Positions 8,641-18,136 of a stretch of DNA of 64,000 nucleotides are shown piece after piece. Both the position numbers and the translations under genes were made by a program. The notes under the pieces were generated by a model. The model saw only the letters and a program-made list of their open reading frames with translations. It was not told the DNA's origin and did not search any database. The stretch comes from Phycisphaera sp. Its GTDB lineage: Bacteria > Planctomycetota > Phycisphaerae > Phycisphaerales > Phycisphaeraceae. Positions within the stretch are counted from its first letter, which is position 1, and every line of letters begins with the position of its first letter. The stretch covers positions 62,001 to 126,000 of the forward strand of contig WGMF01000002.1 of assembly GCA_016125215.1 (NCBI GenBank), written 5' to 3'.

Positions 8641-9471
8641 TCAATCCACGACCAGTGAAACAGTCTGGGCCTTGAGCGGGAGTTTAATGAGCGTCGGCTC
8701 GATGGCGTTGTCGGTGAGGGTGTATTTCATGAAACCGGTACACCCACCGCCGCGGGGGAAGTGGGAGTCGTCGACGATCAGGTCGCACGATGCGGGGCAC
8801 CAGATGCGCCGCTGTGAGTCTTGCTCGAAATTGGCGTGCCAGTGGACGTGGCCGGAGGCGACGAGTTTGACCCGCGGGTGGTGCAGGCGTTTGACCAGCG
8901 CGTCGCGGACCGGGCCTGTCGGGACCCAGTAGGCGCTCTTGCCCACGACGTGTTCCCTGGGGTCGTTGAGGTAGGCGGGCATGTGCTGGAAGACGGCGAC
9001 GTGAAGGTTTTCGCGGTCAGCGGTCTGGAGCTGGGCGTCGAGGAAATCAAGTTGATGCTTTTCAGACGGCAGACCGCTGCCCATGACCTGCGTGTCCAGG
9101 CCCAACAGGAGCCAGCACCCGAGTTTTTTTGCAAAGCGGTCGTCACCGATGACATCGATCCAGTGTTTCAGGAATGCGGGAGTGACCTCGTGCTTGCCGA
9201 TGCCCGCGCGGTTGCCCACGTCGTGGTTGCCCGGCACCGCGACCCACGGCAAACCCCACCCATCCAGAAGTTTCTTGACCTTGGAGAGCATGTCGGGCAC
9301 GACGTGGCCGTCGGCGGAGATGTCACCGCTGAAGACCACGAGCGCAGGTTGCAGTCGGGTCACCGTGTCGCGCACCACGCTGTGCATCACCAGGGACTCG
9401 GGCTTGTCCGGGTGAACGTGGATGTCGGAGACCTGCACGACGATGAGAGGATGCATGGGGCTTGCACTCAT
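8641..9471 (-). CDS. Calcineurin-like metallophosphoesterase
   Basis: A 276-aa cytoplasmic phosphoesterase with the full set of di-metal motifs: VSDIHVH (D-x-H), FSGDIS (GD), VPGNHDVG (GNHD), FQHMPAY (His) and SGHVHWHA (GHxH). This arrangement is typical of the cyclic-nucleotide phosphodiesterase/Icc-like branch, but the substrate cannot be read from sequence. The start is ATG 9471; a second ATG at 9456 (MHPLIV) would trim five residues and is almost as likely. It is divergent from the DUF255 gene with about 25 bp between starts, so the two 5' regions are tightly packed. Confidence 0.88.
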   Translation of the reverse strand: MSASPMHPLIVVQVSDIHVHPDKPESLVMHSVVRDTVTRLQPALVVFSGDISADGHVVPDMLSKVKKLLDGWGLPWVAVPGNHDVGNRAGIGKHEVTPAFLKHWIDVIGDDRFAKKLGCWLLLGLDTQVMGSGLPSEKHQLDFLDAQLQTADRENLHVAVFQHMPAYLNDPREHVVGKSAYWVPTGPVRDALVKRLHHPRVKLVASGHVHWHANFEQDSQRRIWCPASCDLIVDDSHFPRGGGCTGFMKYTLTDNAIEPTLIKLPLKAQTVSLVVD

Positions 9472-9495
9472 GCGGGGCTATGATGTGTGACCTCG

Positions 9496-12069
9496 ATGCT
9501 CAAAGCCTTGATCGGAAAAACCACGAAGGCACACCGCCAGCCCATACACGGGTGGGGCATCGTGATGATAACTTGCCTTTGCGTTTCGTGCGGAAGGAGC
9601 CCGACACCCCCGGAAGCCCCGCTAGCCCCGGAAGCCCCGCAAACCCCGGAAGTCCCGCAAGCACCGGATGTCCCGCAAGCACCGGATGTCCCGCAAGCCA
9701 GCCCCAAACCCCCTCACTCAAAGCTTACAGAAATCAACACGGAGGCCTCGAATACCGTGCCCGCCCACACCAACGCCCTTGCCCACGAGTCCAGCCCCTA
9801 CCTGCTCCAGCACGCGCACAACCCCGTGGACTGGTTGCCGTGGGGCCGGGAAGCGTTTGACCGCGCCCGTCGGGAGAACAAGCCCATCTTTTTGTCGATC
9901 GGGTATTCGACCTGTTACTGGTGCCACGTCATGGAACGCCAGTGCTTCGAAAACGAAGAGATCGCCGACTTGATGAACAAAAGTTTCATCTGCATCAAGG
10001 TCGACCGCGAAGAGCGCCCCGAAGTGGATGACATCTACATGATGGCGGTGCAGATGATGACGCAGCGCGGGGGTTGGCCGATGAGTTTATTTCTGACGCC
10101 GCCCGGTACATCGGGTGAGGGTGATCCGGGTCTCAAGCCCTTTTGGGCCGGCACCTACATCCCCCCCGAGCCGCGCTACGGGATGATGGGCTTCCCGCAA
10201 CTGCTCGGGGCAATCCACGACGCCTGGACCAGTCAACACGACCAGGTCACCCAGCAGGCTGACCGCGTGGCCGATGCGGTGCATGAGCAATTGGCCGGCC
10301 GTGACCTCTCCGGGCCGATCGGCTTGGCCACAGTCAAACAATCTGTTAGTCAACTCATGCGCCGCCACGATGCCGAGCTGGGCGGGTTCGGGCCGGCCCC
10401 CAAGTTCCCCCAGGCCTCCTTCCTTAATCTCCTCAACGCCTGGATCGGGCACCTCGACGACCCACCCGCCCGTGACGCGCTGCTGCTCACCCTCGATCGG
10501 ATGGCGCGCGGTGGCCTCTTCGACCAGGTCGCCGGCGGGTTCCACCGATACTCCACCGATGAAAAATGGCTCGTGCCCCACTTCGAAAAGATGCTCTACG
10601 ACAACGGCCAACTCGTCGAGGCTTACACCCGCACCCTGCGCATCCCCAACAACCCCCACGCCGACGAGTTTAAGCGCATCATCCGTGCGACATGCGATTA
10701 CGCCCTGCGTGAGATGACCGACGAGACCGGTGCCTTCTGGTCAGCACAGGACGCCGAGGTCGACGCGCGGGAGGGCGGCAACTACGTCTGGACGCCCGAC
10801 GAGGTGCGAAAGGCCATCCCCGATGCAAAGCTCGCCCAGCTTGCCCTCGAACTCTATGGCCTGGACCAAGGCCCCAACTTCCGCGACCCGCACCACGAAG
10901 ACGCGCAGCCCGTCAATGTGCTGTTCATGCCCGAACCCCCGGAAGTTTTTGCCGCCAAACACGGGATGACCCTTGACCAATTGGCGGATGTTCAGAAGCA
11001 GGTCAACGGGTTGCTCTACGCTGTCCGTGCGAAGCGCAAGCAACCCATGACCGATGACAAGGTGCTTGTGAGTTGGAACGGCTTGATGATCGCCGGGCTT
11101 GCGTTGGCTGGCCATGAGTTGCACGAACCGCGTTACCTCGACGCCGGCCGACGTGCCGCCGAAGCGATCGTCGAGCACATGACCACACCCGATGGCTGGC
11201 TTTACCGCACCATGCGCCACGGTTCAGCGAAGACCGACGCGGTCCTCGAAGACTACGCCTTTTTCATCCACGGCTTGATAGCCCTGCACAGAGCCTTGCC
11301 CGGTGACACGCGCTGTCTCGATCACGCAAAGACACTCGTCACCGCTGTGCTGGAGCGCTTTGCGATCGTCGGCGGGGGGTACTACGACACGCTCGATGGG
11401 CGGGGCGACCTCTTTGTGCGGACGCGCTCGGTCTACGACGGCGCGGTGCCCACGGGCGCGTCGGTGATGGTCCACAACATGATCGACCTCTACGAGATCA
11501 CCCACGAGCGCATCTGGCTCGACCGGGCCGGGGCCGATTTACGAAGCGTGGGCGGTGCGCTGCGCGAGCGCGGCGCGGAGATGGCGTGCTGGCAGACAGC
11601 GGTGTTGCGCCTTCTGGAAATCGAACCGTCATTGGGTGAAGAGATCGATCCAGCCGCCGATCAGCGCGTTTCGCCGGTGACACTCTCGTTCGCGCCCGGC
11701 ACGGTTCAACTCGAATCGGGAAAGACACTCGACATCGAACTGCGTATTGCCAGGGGCTACCACATCACCGCCGAGGGCGATGGTGACAAGGGGCTAGCCG
11801 GCCTGACGTTTGATCTTCGCAATATCCCGGGGGTATCGGTCGAGGTGAGCTACCCCGACCCGGTTGAAAAGAAGTATCCTTTCGCGGACGCGCCGCTGAA
11901 GGTTTACGAGGGTGTCGTGAAGGTTCGCCTCACACTCAAGGGCAGCGTCAAGGCGGGTGTGGAAACGGGCTTGAGCAAGGCGGAACTGGTGATGCGTTAC
12001 CAGGTGTGTACGGAGAGCAGTTGCCTCGAAGCGCGTGAGTATGTCGTGCCGGTGGTGTGGCAACAGTAG
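9496..12069 (+). CDS. Secreted DUF255 thioredoxin-like protein with DsbD-alpha-like C-terminus
   Basis: A large three-part protein (857 aa from ATG 9496; GTG 9487 and ATG 9562 are alternatives). The N-terminus has a hydrophobic segment ending in CLCVSCG, a possible but imperfect lipobox. Residues about 36-75 are a proline-rich linker made of PEAP/PEVP/PDVP hexamers. The DUF255 domain follows ([15 protein letters not shown]), with a redox-type CYWCH at about residue 140, then a long alpha-helical six-hairpin-like domain ([24 protein letters not shown]). The last 110 residues resemble the DsbD N-terminal (alpha) domain, including [10 protein letters not shown] with its two cysteines. YyaL/SSP411 relatives usually lack this part. 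Inference: periplasmic thiol-disulfide or copper-linked redox role. Confidence 0.85.
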   Translation: MLKALIGKTTKAHRQPIHGWGIVMITCLCVSCGRSPTPPEAPLAPEAPQTPEVPQAPDVPQAPDVPQASPKPPHSKLTEINTEASNTVPAHTNALAHESSPYLLQHAHNPVDWLPWGREAFDRARRENKPIFLSIGYSTCYWCHVMERQCFENEEIADLMNKSFICIKVDREERPEVDDIYMMAVQMMTQRGGWPMSLFLTPPGTSGEGDPGLKPFWAGTYIPPEPRYGMMGFPQLLGAIHDAWTSQHDQVTQQADRVADAVHEQLAGRDLSGPIGLATVKQSVSQLMRRHDAELGGFGPAPKFPQASFLNLLNAWIGHLDDPPARDALLLTLDRMARGGLFDQVAGGFHRYSTDEKWLVPHFEKMLYDNGQLVEAYTRTLRIPNNPHADEFKRIIRATCDYALREMTDETGAFWSAQDAEVDAREGGNYVWTPDEVRKAIPDAKLAQLALELYGLDQGPNFRDPHHEDAQPVNVLFMPEPPEVFAAKHGMTLDQLADVQKQVNGLLYAVRAKRKQPMTDDKVLVSWNGLMIAGLALAGHELHEPRYLDAGRRAAEAIVEHMTTPDGWLYRTMRHGSAKTDAVLEDYAFFIHGLIALHRALPGDTRCLDHAKTLVTAVLERFAIVGGGYYDTLDGRGDLFVRTRSVYDGAVPTGASVMVHNMIDLYEITHERIWLDRAGADLRSVGGALRERGAEMACWQTAVLRLLEIEPSLGEEIDPAADQRVSPVTLSFAPGTVQLESGKTLDIELRIARGYHITAEGDGDKGLAGLTFDLRNIPGVSVEVSYPDPVEKKYPFADAPLKVYEGVVKVRLTLKGSVKAGVETGLSKAELVMRYQVCTESSCLEAREYVVPVVWQQ
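9601..9715 (+). repeat. Proline-rich imperfect tandem repeat in the DUF255 gene
   Basis: Tandem units around CCCGGAAG(C/T)CCCGC and CACCGGATGTCCCGCAAG encode a [16 protein letters not shown] linker. Two 18-bp CACCGGATGTCCCGCAAG units are identical and adjacent. Confidence 0.8.
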
Positions 12070-12091
12070 ATTTGAGGAGAGTTATCGAGTC

Positions 12092-12868
12092 ATGATGGAC
12101 ACGCACTGCCACATCACATTCGAGGGGCTTTTGGAAAAAGCGGACGAAGTCGTGGCCGGCGCGAAGGCGGCGGGGGTCGGGCCGATGATTACGATTGCGA
12201 CCTCGCCCGACCAGGGACCAGAGGCGATTAGGATTGCCGAGCGCCACGAGGGGGTCTACGTCGCGGTCGGGTTGCACCCGCACTACTGCGAGAGTTGGCG
12301 AGATCAATCAGCCTTTTTTTCGGCGATTCGGCCGATGCTGGCCCACCCGAAGGTCGTGGCCCTGGGCGAGATGGGCATGGACCGCCACTACCCCGACCCG
12401 CCGATCGAGTTGCAGCGCGAGTCGTTCCTCTGGCAACTGGAACTGATGCGCGAGCAAGCGCAACTTCCCGGAGTTGTCCACAACCGTGAGGCGACCGACG
12501 ACGTGCTGCCGATCCTGCGTGACTCGGGCATCCCCGGTAACCGGTTTGTCTTCCACTGTTTCACCGGCAGCGATGCGGAGCTGGACGCGATCCTTGAGTT
12601 TGGCGCGATGGTGAGTTTCACGGGGGTCATCACGTTCAAGAATACTCACACCTTGTTGGCCTCGGCGGCGCGCGTGCCGATCGAACGTGTGATGGTCGAG
12701 ACCGACGCCCCGTTCCTCACGCCCGAACCGTTTCGCAAGGTCAAACCCAACGAGCCGAAGTACGTCGTGCATGTCGCCAACAAACTCGCCGAAGCGCGTG
12801 GGATGTCGCCCAAAGAGTTCGAGTCGGCAACGGACGCCAACGCGAGGCGTTTCTTTGGACTGACATGA
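12092..12868 (+). CDS. TatD-family metal-dependent DNase
   Basis: A 258-aa TIM-barrel hydrolase of the TatD family, 3'-5' exonuclease/DNA-repair type nucleases. MMDTHCHITF carries the N-terminal H-x-H, LGEMGMDRHY the catalytic glutamate, PGVVHNREATDD and FVFHCFTGS the metal-binding histidines, and VETDAPFLTPEP the aspartate. The frame is open to 12035, but GAGGAG at 12074-12079 and the conserved MDTHCH mark ATG 12092 (or 12095) as start. It lies 22 bp after the DUF255 gene, so the two are probably co-transcribed. Confidence 0.92.
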   Translation: MMDTHCHITFEGLLEKADEVVAGAKAAGVGPMITIATSPDQGPEAIRIAERHEGVYVAVGLHPHYCESWRDQSAFFSAIRPMLAHPKVVALGEMGMDRHYPDPPIELQRESFLWQLELMREQAQLPGVVHNREATDDVLPILRDSGIPGNRFVFHCFTGSDAELDAILEFGAMVSFTGVITFKNTHTLLASAARVPIERVMVETDAPFLTPEPFRKVKPNEPKYVVHVANKLAEARGMSPKEFESATDANARRFFGLT

Positions 12869-12892
12869 CATCGGGTAAGACGGAACGGATTG

Positions 12893-12982
12893 GACGGGAT
12901 AACAGGACTTGGCGGATCAACAGGAATGAGTATCGATACAGGTTCTGATCCTGTCGATCCTGCACATCCCGTTAACCTGTCG
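12893..12982. repeat. Imperfect inverted repeat of ACAGGAT-type units
   Basis: The left arm (12893-12927) contains GACGGGATAACAGGA and GGATCAACAGGAA. The right arm (12949-12982), reverse-complemented, reads AACGGGATGTGCAGGATCGACAGGA in outline. It fills the gap between tatD and the convergent PilZ gene. Confidence 0.6.
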
Positions 12983-12990
12983 AATTGATA

Positions 12991-13392
12991 TCAAGCCGCG
13001 CGGAGGCCGCAGCGTTTGAGGTAGTCTTCGAGGCGGGTCGAGTCTTCGACGGTGGCGTACTCGGTGAAGACCATGCCCATGCGGACCGGGCCGGGCTCGT
13101 TCACGTCGTCGTGCATGCGGACGATGGAGCCTTTGACCGCGACGGTCACGTTGGGGTAGCCCGGGAGCATGACCCGCCCCTCGACTTGCGAGCCGGGCTT
13201 CAGAGCATCGTCAAGCTCGAAGCGCATCCCGGATCGGCTGATGTCGTAGGCGTAGCCCGTCCAGCGGTAGCGTTTGTCGCCGACCATCCGGAGGCGGACG
13301 AGGGTATACATGGCGGGCAGTCGGAGACGGGGGCAGACACGCGATTCAGCGACGTTGAAGGGTTGGCTTGGGCGCGTGTTCGAGTTGGCCAT
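12991..13392 (-). CDS. PilZ domain protein
   Basis: A 133-aa cytoplasmic protein from ATG 13392 (MANSNTRPSQPF); GGGGAG about 11 bp upstream supports this start over the longer frame to 13440. Residues about 25-130 form one PilZ domain, with the conserved YDISRSGMRFELD core and the strand VTVAVKGSIVRM. The usual RxxxR c-di-GMP motif is replaced by RLRLP, so binding is uncertain. It probably modulates motility, adhesion or exopolysaccharide. It is divergent from the CapD-like gene, a plausible exopolysaccharide partner. Confidence 0.8.
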   Translation of the reverse strand: MANSNTRPSQPFNVAESRVCPRLRLPAMYTLVRLRMVGDKRYRWTGYAYDISRSGMRFELDDALKPGSQVEGRVMLPGYPNVTVAVKGSIVRMHDDVNEPGPVRMGMVFTEYATVEDSTRLEDYLKRCGLRAA

Positions 13393-13609
13393 GGCGGTGT
13401 GAACTCCCCGAGTGGCAGCGAGCGCCCCGTGTGCCCGCATACGTCGCGGGTCCGTCTGTTTTTGTATCGACGCGCGGGTGGGGTGGGTTTATCACTGTTG
13501 TGTGTTTGAAAACGGTTTTATGAACCCGATGTGTGAAGGGATCGGACCCATCGGGCCGATAACTTGGCTAAGCGACCCCGTCAGGGCCGCCGTGGAGGTC
13601 TACGCCCCG

Positions 13610-15193
13610 ATGACGCCCCGCAAAGAGCCCAGACCTAGCCCGACCGACGTCGGCAAGCCCGTCACGCTTCTCGTGGGCACGACGACGAGTGTCCGTGAGC
13701 TTGCGGCCATCCTCGTGACCGTTGAGCCCTCGGCCGCGGTGATCGGCTGTCTGCTGCCGCAAGGGGATGGGGAGCGTTGCGCGTCGCGTGAAAACGACAG
13801 ACTTCAATGTCTCGGCTCTTTTGCGGACCTTGAAAAGATTGCGGGTCAACACCGTGTCGCCCGTGTGCTGGTGAGCCTGCCCGTGGCCATGACCGAGCCG
13901 ATGCTCACGCTCGTTCGGAGGCTCGATTCACTTCGAGTCGAGGGTCAACAGGTGGACTGGCGTTTTCTCCCCACGTGGAATGACCAGCTTGCCGGCCGTA
14001 TTGCTGCGCCGCTCTCGCCGTTCAAGGGGGCCTCACGTGAGGGGGGTGCAGCACGCTACGTCCTGCCCCCGGGCACATCCACATCCCTGCTCGACACAGC
14101 GACACTCATCGACCGTCAGCCCAAGCCGCTGGACCGACGGGCCATCGCGCGTGTGCTCACCGGCAAGCGCGTGCTCATCACCGGCTCGGGGGGTTCGATC
14201 GGTTCGGAGATCGCCCGCATCGTCGCCTCCTTCGAGCCGGCCCAACTCCTGCTCGTCGAACGCGCGGAGAACGCGCTGTTCGAGATCGACCGACTTATTG
14301 CCCGTCAATTTCCCCGGGTCCCGCGCAAGGCCCTGCTCCACGACATCACCGACGCGCCGCGCACCGAGTCACTCTTTGCCGAACACCGCCCGCAAGCCGT
14401 CTTCCACGCCGCCGCCCACAAGCATGTGCCCATGATGGAGGACCACCCCTCCGCCGCGGTCGAGAACAACTTCTTCGGCACACGTTCCGTCGTCGACGCC
14501 GCCTGCGAATACGGGGCTGAGCACTTCGTGATGATCTCCACCGATAAAGCGGTCAACCCCTCGTCCGTCATGGGTGCGACCAAACGTCTGGCGGAACTCT
14601 ACGTCCAATACCAGGCCGGCCGGTCGCAGACCATCCTGAGCATGGTCCGCTTCGGCAACGTCCTCGGGTCGGCGTGCAGCGTCCTCCCCATCTGGTCGCA
14701 GCAACTCTCTGGGGGTTTGCCGATCACCGTCACCCACCCGGACATGACGCGCTACTTCATGACCATCCCCGAAGCCGCCGGCTTGGTCTTACAAAGCGCT
14801 GCACTGGCGCAGGGCGGAGAGGTCTTTTTGCTCGACATGGGGCAGCCCATCCGAATCGTCGACCTGGCGCGACGGTTCATCCAATCGCACGGCCTGACAC
14901 CCGACGACGACGTGCCCATTGTCTACACCGGCATCCGTCCCGGCGAAAAACTCTTCGAGGAACTGGCCTACGACAGCGAAGACATGGCCCCGACCGCCCA
15001 CGCCTCCGTACGCATCTGGCGTATGATCCCCCCGGAAGCCGCGCGCATCCAAAAGATCATCCAGACTTTCGACGCCCTGCGCCGCCGCAGCGCCTCCGAC
15101 ACCCACCTCTACCAACACGCCACCCGCGAAGCGATCCACACCGCCTTGCGCGACGCACTGCCCGAAATGATCGCCAAACCCCTCGCGGCGTGA
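13610..15193 (+). CDS. CapD/FlaA1-like nucleotide-sugar 4,6-dehydratase
   Basis: Polysaccharide biosynthesis protein of the SDR family that acts on UDP-N-acetylhexosamine. From ATG 13610 (GGAGG 9 bp upstream) it has 527 aa; the frame is open to 13412 and ATG 13520 is an alternative. Residues about 1-170 form a Rossmann-like nucleotide-binding region (VTLLVGTTTSVRELAA) without the four transmembrane helices of WbpM-type enzymes. The catalytic SDR domain begins at ITGSGGSIGSEIARI and contains HAAAHKHVPMME, the STDKAVNPSSVMGATKRLAE active-site region (with Met-Lys in place of the usual Tyr-Lys) and GIRPGEKLFEEL near the end. It should make a deoxy- or inverted amino-sugar precursor for a surface glycan. 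Confidence 0.88.
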   Translation: MTPRKEPRPSPTDVGKPVTLLVGTTTSVRELAAILVTVEPSAAVIGCLLPQGDGERCASRENDRLQCLGSFADLEKIAGQHRVARVLVSLPVAMTEPMLTLVRRLDSLRVEGQQVDWRFLPTWNDQLAGRIAAPLSPFKGASREGGAARYVLPPGTSTSLLDTATLIDRQPKPLDRRAIARVLTGKRVLITGSGGSIGSEIARIVASFEPAQLLLVERAENALFEIDRLIARQFPRVPRKALLHDITDAPRTESLFAEHRPQAVFHAAAHKHVPMMEDHPSAAVENNFFGTRSVVDAACEYGAEHFVMISTDKAVNPSSVMGATKRLAELYVQYQAGRSQTILSMVRFGNVLGSACSVLPIWSQQLSGGLPITVTHPDMTRYFMTIPEAAGLVLQSAALAQGGEVFLLDMGQPIRIVDLARRFIQSHGLTPDDDVPIVYTGIRPGEKLFEELAYDSEDMAPTAHASVRIWRMIPPEAARIQKIIQTFDALRRRSASDTHLYQHATREAIHTALRDALPEMIAKPLAA

Positions 15194-15200
15194 TAGCGTA

Positions 15201-15408
15201 TTCACCGCAGAGATCGCAGAGGACGCGGAGAAGAGGGGGAAAAATCTATCCGCAGATGACGCAGATTCCAAAGGCAGATAATCAGGATGGCACCCAACCT
15301 GTTGGTGCCTGCGCGTCGGGTATGTTCTGAATCTTGTCCCCATCTGCGTCATCTGCGGATCACTCTTCCCCTGCCTCTCTCCGCGTCCTCTGCGTCCTCT
15401 GCGGTGAA
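15201..15408. repeat. Nested inverted repeat (three palindromes in one)
   Basis: Outer arms are 15201-15239 and about 15371-15408 (TTCACCGCAGAG... against ...CTCTGCGGTGAA, 9-10 bp period). Inner arms 15248-15266 and 15342-15360 are exact 19-bp reverse complements built on ATCCGCAGATGACGCAGAT. A small hairpin at 15289-15309 (GGCACC / GGTGCC) sits at the centre. It fills the gap between the CapD-like gene and rph; no open frame or promoter stands out. Confidence 0.9.
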
Positions 15409-15449
15409 ACCGGTTTGATCTTCGTTCCGTATGCCGGTATCACATCGCG

Positions 15450-16175
15450 ATGTCCAAGAATAAAACTCACAAGCGTAAGGCTGACCAGCTTCGGTCCGTG
15501 ACGATCAAGCCGTATCCCTCCCGTGCCCCCGGAAGTGTGGTGATCGAGCAGGGGGATACACGGGTGTTGTGTACCGCGTCGATCTCCGAGGAGCCGCCCA
15601 AGTGGCTGATCGATAAAGCCACCGGTAAGGCGACGCGCGGGTGGGTGACGGCGGAATACAACATGCTCCCGGGTTCGACGCCGGACCGTAAGAAGCGCGG
15701 GCCGGACAGCCGGGCGACGGAGATCCAACGCCTCATCTCTCGCTGCCTGCGAGCCGGCATCAACCTGGATCAACTCCCGGGGGTGGCGATCACGTGTGAT
15801 TGCGACGTGCTCAATGCCGACGGCGGGACGCGGACGGCTTCGATCACCGGGGCGTTCGTCGCGCTGTGCCAGGCAATCAAGCACGCCAAGAAGATCGGCC
15901 TGATCCCCCAAAACGCCAGGCCCGTGCGTGCGATAGTTGCCGCGGTGAGTGTCGGGATCATCGATGGCAAGCCGATGCTCGACCTCGATTACCCCCTAGA
16001 CAGCAGGGCCGATGTGGACATGAATGTCGCTATGGACAGCGAAGGGCATTATGTCGAGGTACAGGGGACCGCCGAGGTCGCGACGTTCAACAAGGCCCAA
16101 CTCGACGCGATGCTCAAGCTGGCACAAAAGGGCATCCGCCAACTCATCACGGTGCAGCGCCGGGTGATAAGATAA
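15450..16175 (+). CDS. rph: RNase PH
   Basis: Phosphorolytic 3'-5' exoribonuclease that trims tRNA precursors. The 241-aa length and sequence are typical: an N-terminal GSVVIEQGDTRVLCTAS, WVTAEYNMLPGSTPDRKKR, the RATEIQRLISRCLR segment, and the phosphate/metal-site region CDVLNADGGTRTASITGA with DLDYPLDSRADVDMN. It ends 9 bp before the first LptF/G-type permease and could share its transcript. The start ATG 15450 follows 41 bp after the nested inverted repeat, so the promoter may lie upstream of or inside that repeat. Confidence 0.97.
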   Translation: MSKNKTHKRKADQLRSVTIKPYPSRAPGSVVIEQGDTRVLCTASISEEPPKWLIDKATGKATRGWVTAEYNMLPGSTPDRKKRGPDSRATEIQRLISRCLRAGINLDQLPGVAITCDCDVLNADGGTRTASITGAFVALCQAIKHAKKIGLIPQNARPVRAIVAAVSVGIIDGKPMLDLDYPLDSRADVDMNVAMDSEGHYVEVQGTAEVATFNKAQLDAMLKLAQKGIRQLITVQRRVIR

Positions 16176-16184
16176 CGCTGACCG

Positions 16185-17888
16185 ATGCCCTGGACGCTCT
16201 ACCGCTACATGACGACCGAGATGGTGAAGCTGCTGGTGCTCTGCACCGCGGTGCTGGTGATCGTTGTGGACTTCGCGGTGGCAATCAAGCCGCTATCGGA
16301 CGGGGACCTGGGGCCGACGGCGCTGTTGCGGTACATGTACTACATGACGCCGTTGATCCTGGGCTTTGTCGTGCCGTTTGCAGCCTCGTTTGCGGCGACG
16401 ATGGTGTTTAACCGGTTGTCGAACGACAACGAGGTGCTCGCCTGCCGCGCGTCGGGCATGAGCTACCCGGTCATCATGTTGCCGGTGATGTTGTTGGGGC
16501 TGGTGTTGCTCGGTGGGCTGTATTACATGAGTAATTTCATCGTGCCGAGCTTCTACCGCAATGCCAAGGAGGTTCTGCAGGCGGATATCGCCAAGCTTGT
16601 AGTGGCTCGCATCGGCCGGGGTGAATCGGTACGCATGCAGAACCAGTGGGTTCTCTTTGCCGACGCCGCAGCCGAGTCGAGCGAGGTGCCGACCGTGCCG
16701 GGTTCCACGGTGCAGCCGTCACAACTGCTCATCCTCCAGGGCGCTGCGATGGGGCGGATCGGGCCTGACAATCGGTTGCGCAGCGACAGCACCGCCGAGC
16801 GTGCCGACGTGTTCATCTGGAATATCGACGGCGAGACCTGGTTGACGGCCAAGCTCCGGAACGTCACGCACTTCGATCCCGAGGCCGGCCAGATGCGCGT
16901 CAGCCTCGAATCACCCGACACGCCCGCCATCCGTCTGGACACTCGCCTCAACGAGCAGCCGATGTTCCTGAGCCTGACCGACTTGCGTGAGATCTCCGAC
17001 AATCCGGAGAAGTACCGCCCCGTGCGTGAGAAGAAGCGTGCGCTCTCTGAAGAGCTTGGATCGCTCCTGATTCTTGAATCGCTGACACGGGCGATGGAGC
17101 GTGACACCCAGAGCAAGGGCGTCGAGTTGCTCGGCCCGGCGGGCGACCGTTACCGCATCTATTCACCCGCTGTACGGTTGGACAAAGGTGTGATCGTCCT
17201 GCGTGCGCAGCCGGGGTCCTCGCTTGAAGACCCGCTCATTCCTACGGGCCAGAAGCCGGGTCTCGTGCGTGTGGACCGCGTGTCGAGTGGCGTGGTGATC
17301 CGCAGGATCGAGGCGATATCGGGGGTCATCACCCTTGAGCCCGGCGGGCCGGAGGTCGAGCCGCGCATCAGGATCAAGTTGATCGAATCGCGTGAGTACG
17401 ACACCCGTGTGACCGGCCTGGGCACGGAGCACGCCAGCGTCGACCTGCCCCGAAGCCGATGGCCCGAGGCAGTCGTCGGACCGCTCAACGACCTGAGCAT
17501 CGCAGAACTGATGACGCGGGCATCGGAAAAGCGTTATCAATCCAAGAACGTCTACGACGCTCTGGCCAACCTTCACTGGATGATCCTGCTGCTCAAGCGG
17601 GTGATGGTCTCGCAGGTCTCGACACGGGCCGCCTCCGCGGTGGTCTGCTTGCTCGTGATGTTGCTCGGCGCGGTGCTGGCAATCCGTCTGCGTGGCTCGC
17701 TGCCGCTGGTCGTTTACATGTGGAGCGTCCTGGCGGCTTTCATCGGCACGCTCATCGTCCGCACGGGCAACAATTTCTGCGGCGACATGACCATGTCTTT
17801 CAACCTGGGCATCTTCGTCACCTGGGTCGGCAACGCCACGCTTCTGGCCGTCATCGGCGCAATCTACTGGAGACTGCGGAGGACGTAG
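16185..17888 (+). CDS. LptF/LptG-type lipopolysaccharide export permease (first copy)
   Basis: Inner-membrane permease of the YjgP/YjgQ family that, with its partner, LptB and LptC, extracts lipopolysaccharide toward the outer membrane. 567 aa, well above the usual 360, because the periplasmic region between the two three-helix bundles is expanded. N-terminal helices: LVLCTAVLVIVVDF, PLILGFVVPFAASFAA, and VIMLPVMLLGLVLLGGLYY; the cytoplasmic loop FNRLSNDNEVLACRASGMSY is the characteristic coupling-helix motif. C-terminal helices begin at AASAVVCLLVMLLGA. The second permease lies 248 bp downstream. No lptB ATPase is in the window. Confidence 0.88.
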   Translation: MPWTLYRYMTTEMVKLLVLCTAVLVIVVDFAVAIKPLSDGDLGPTALLRYMYYMTPLILGFVVPFAASFAATMVFNRLSNDNEVLACRASGMSYPVIMLPVMLLGLVLLGGLYYMSNFIVPSFYRNAKEVLQADIAKLVVARIGRGESVRMQNQWVLFADAAAESSEVPTVPGSTVQPSQLLILQGAAMGRIGPDNRLRSDSTAERADVFIWNIDGETWLTAKLRNVTHFDPEAGQMRVSLESPDTPAIRLDTRLNEQPMFLSLTDLREISDNPEKYRPVREKKRALSEELGSLLILESLTRAMERDTQSKGVELLGPAGDRYRIYSPAVRLDKGVIVLRAQPGSSLEDPLIPTGQKPGLVRVDRVSSGVVIRRIEAISGVITLEPGGPEVEPRIRIKLIESREYDTRVTGLGTEHASVDLPRSRWPEAVVGPLNDLSIAELMTRASEKRYQSKNVYDALANLHWMILLLKRVMVSQVSTRAASAVVCLLVMLLGAVLAIRLRGSLPLVVYMWSVLAAFIGTLIVRTGNNFCGDMTMSFNLGIFVTWVGNATLLAVIGAIYWRLRRT

Positions 17889-17904
17889 CGGGGCGATCCA
17901 TCTG

Positions 17905-18133
17905 GCCGCAAATGAACGCGAATAAACGCAAATGGAGGCAGAATTTCCGAGCAATACACGCCAAGCGGGATCAATTAACTCAAGGGTATGACATGTACGG
18001 TCACGTATGAGCATAGAACATGTTGCATGTCTGACCCATTCAATATCGATGCCGTTCTTTTAACATTAGAGATCATTCCCACTCAACCGATCCGTGTCTT
18101 TCTTCGCGTTCATTCGCGTTCATTCGCGGCTAA
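17905..18133. repeat. Inverted repeat of CGCGAATGAA units between the two lpt permeases
   Basis: The left arm, 17905-17937, contains CCGCAAATGAACGCGAATAA. The right arm, 18099-18133, contains the reverse complement type CGCGTTCATTCGCGTTCATT. The period is 10 bp and arm identity is high but imperfect. The right arm ends 3 bp before the ATG of the downstream permease, so it overlaps where the ribosome site should be. The 160 bp between the arms hold no recognisable gene. Confidence 0.85.
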
Positions 18134-18136
18134 CCC

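Noticed and set aside
9468-9707. Gly-rich minus-strand frame near the DUF255 start
   Set aside because: Mirror image of the proline-rich repeat; no start signal.
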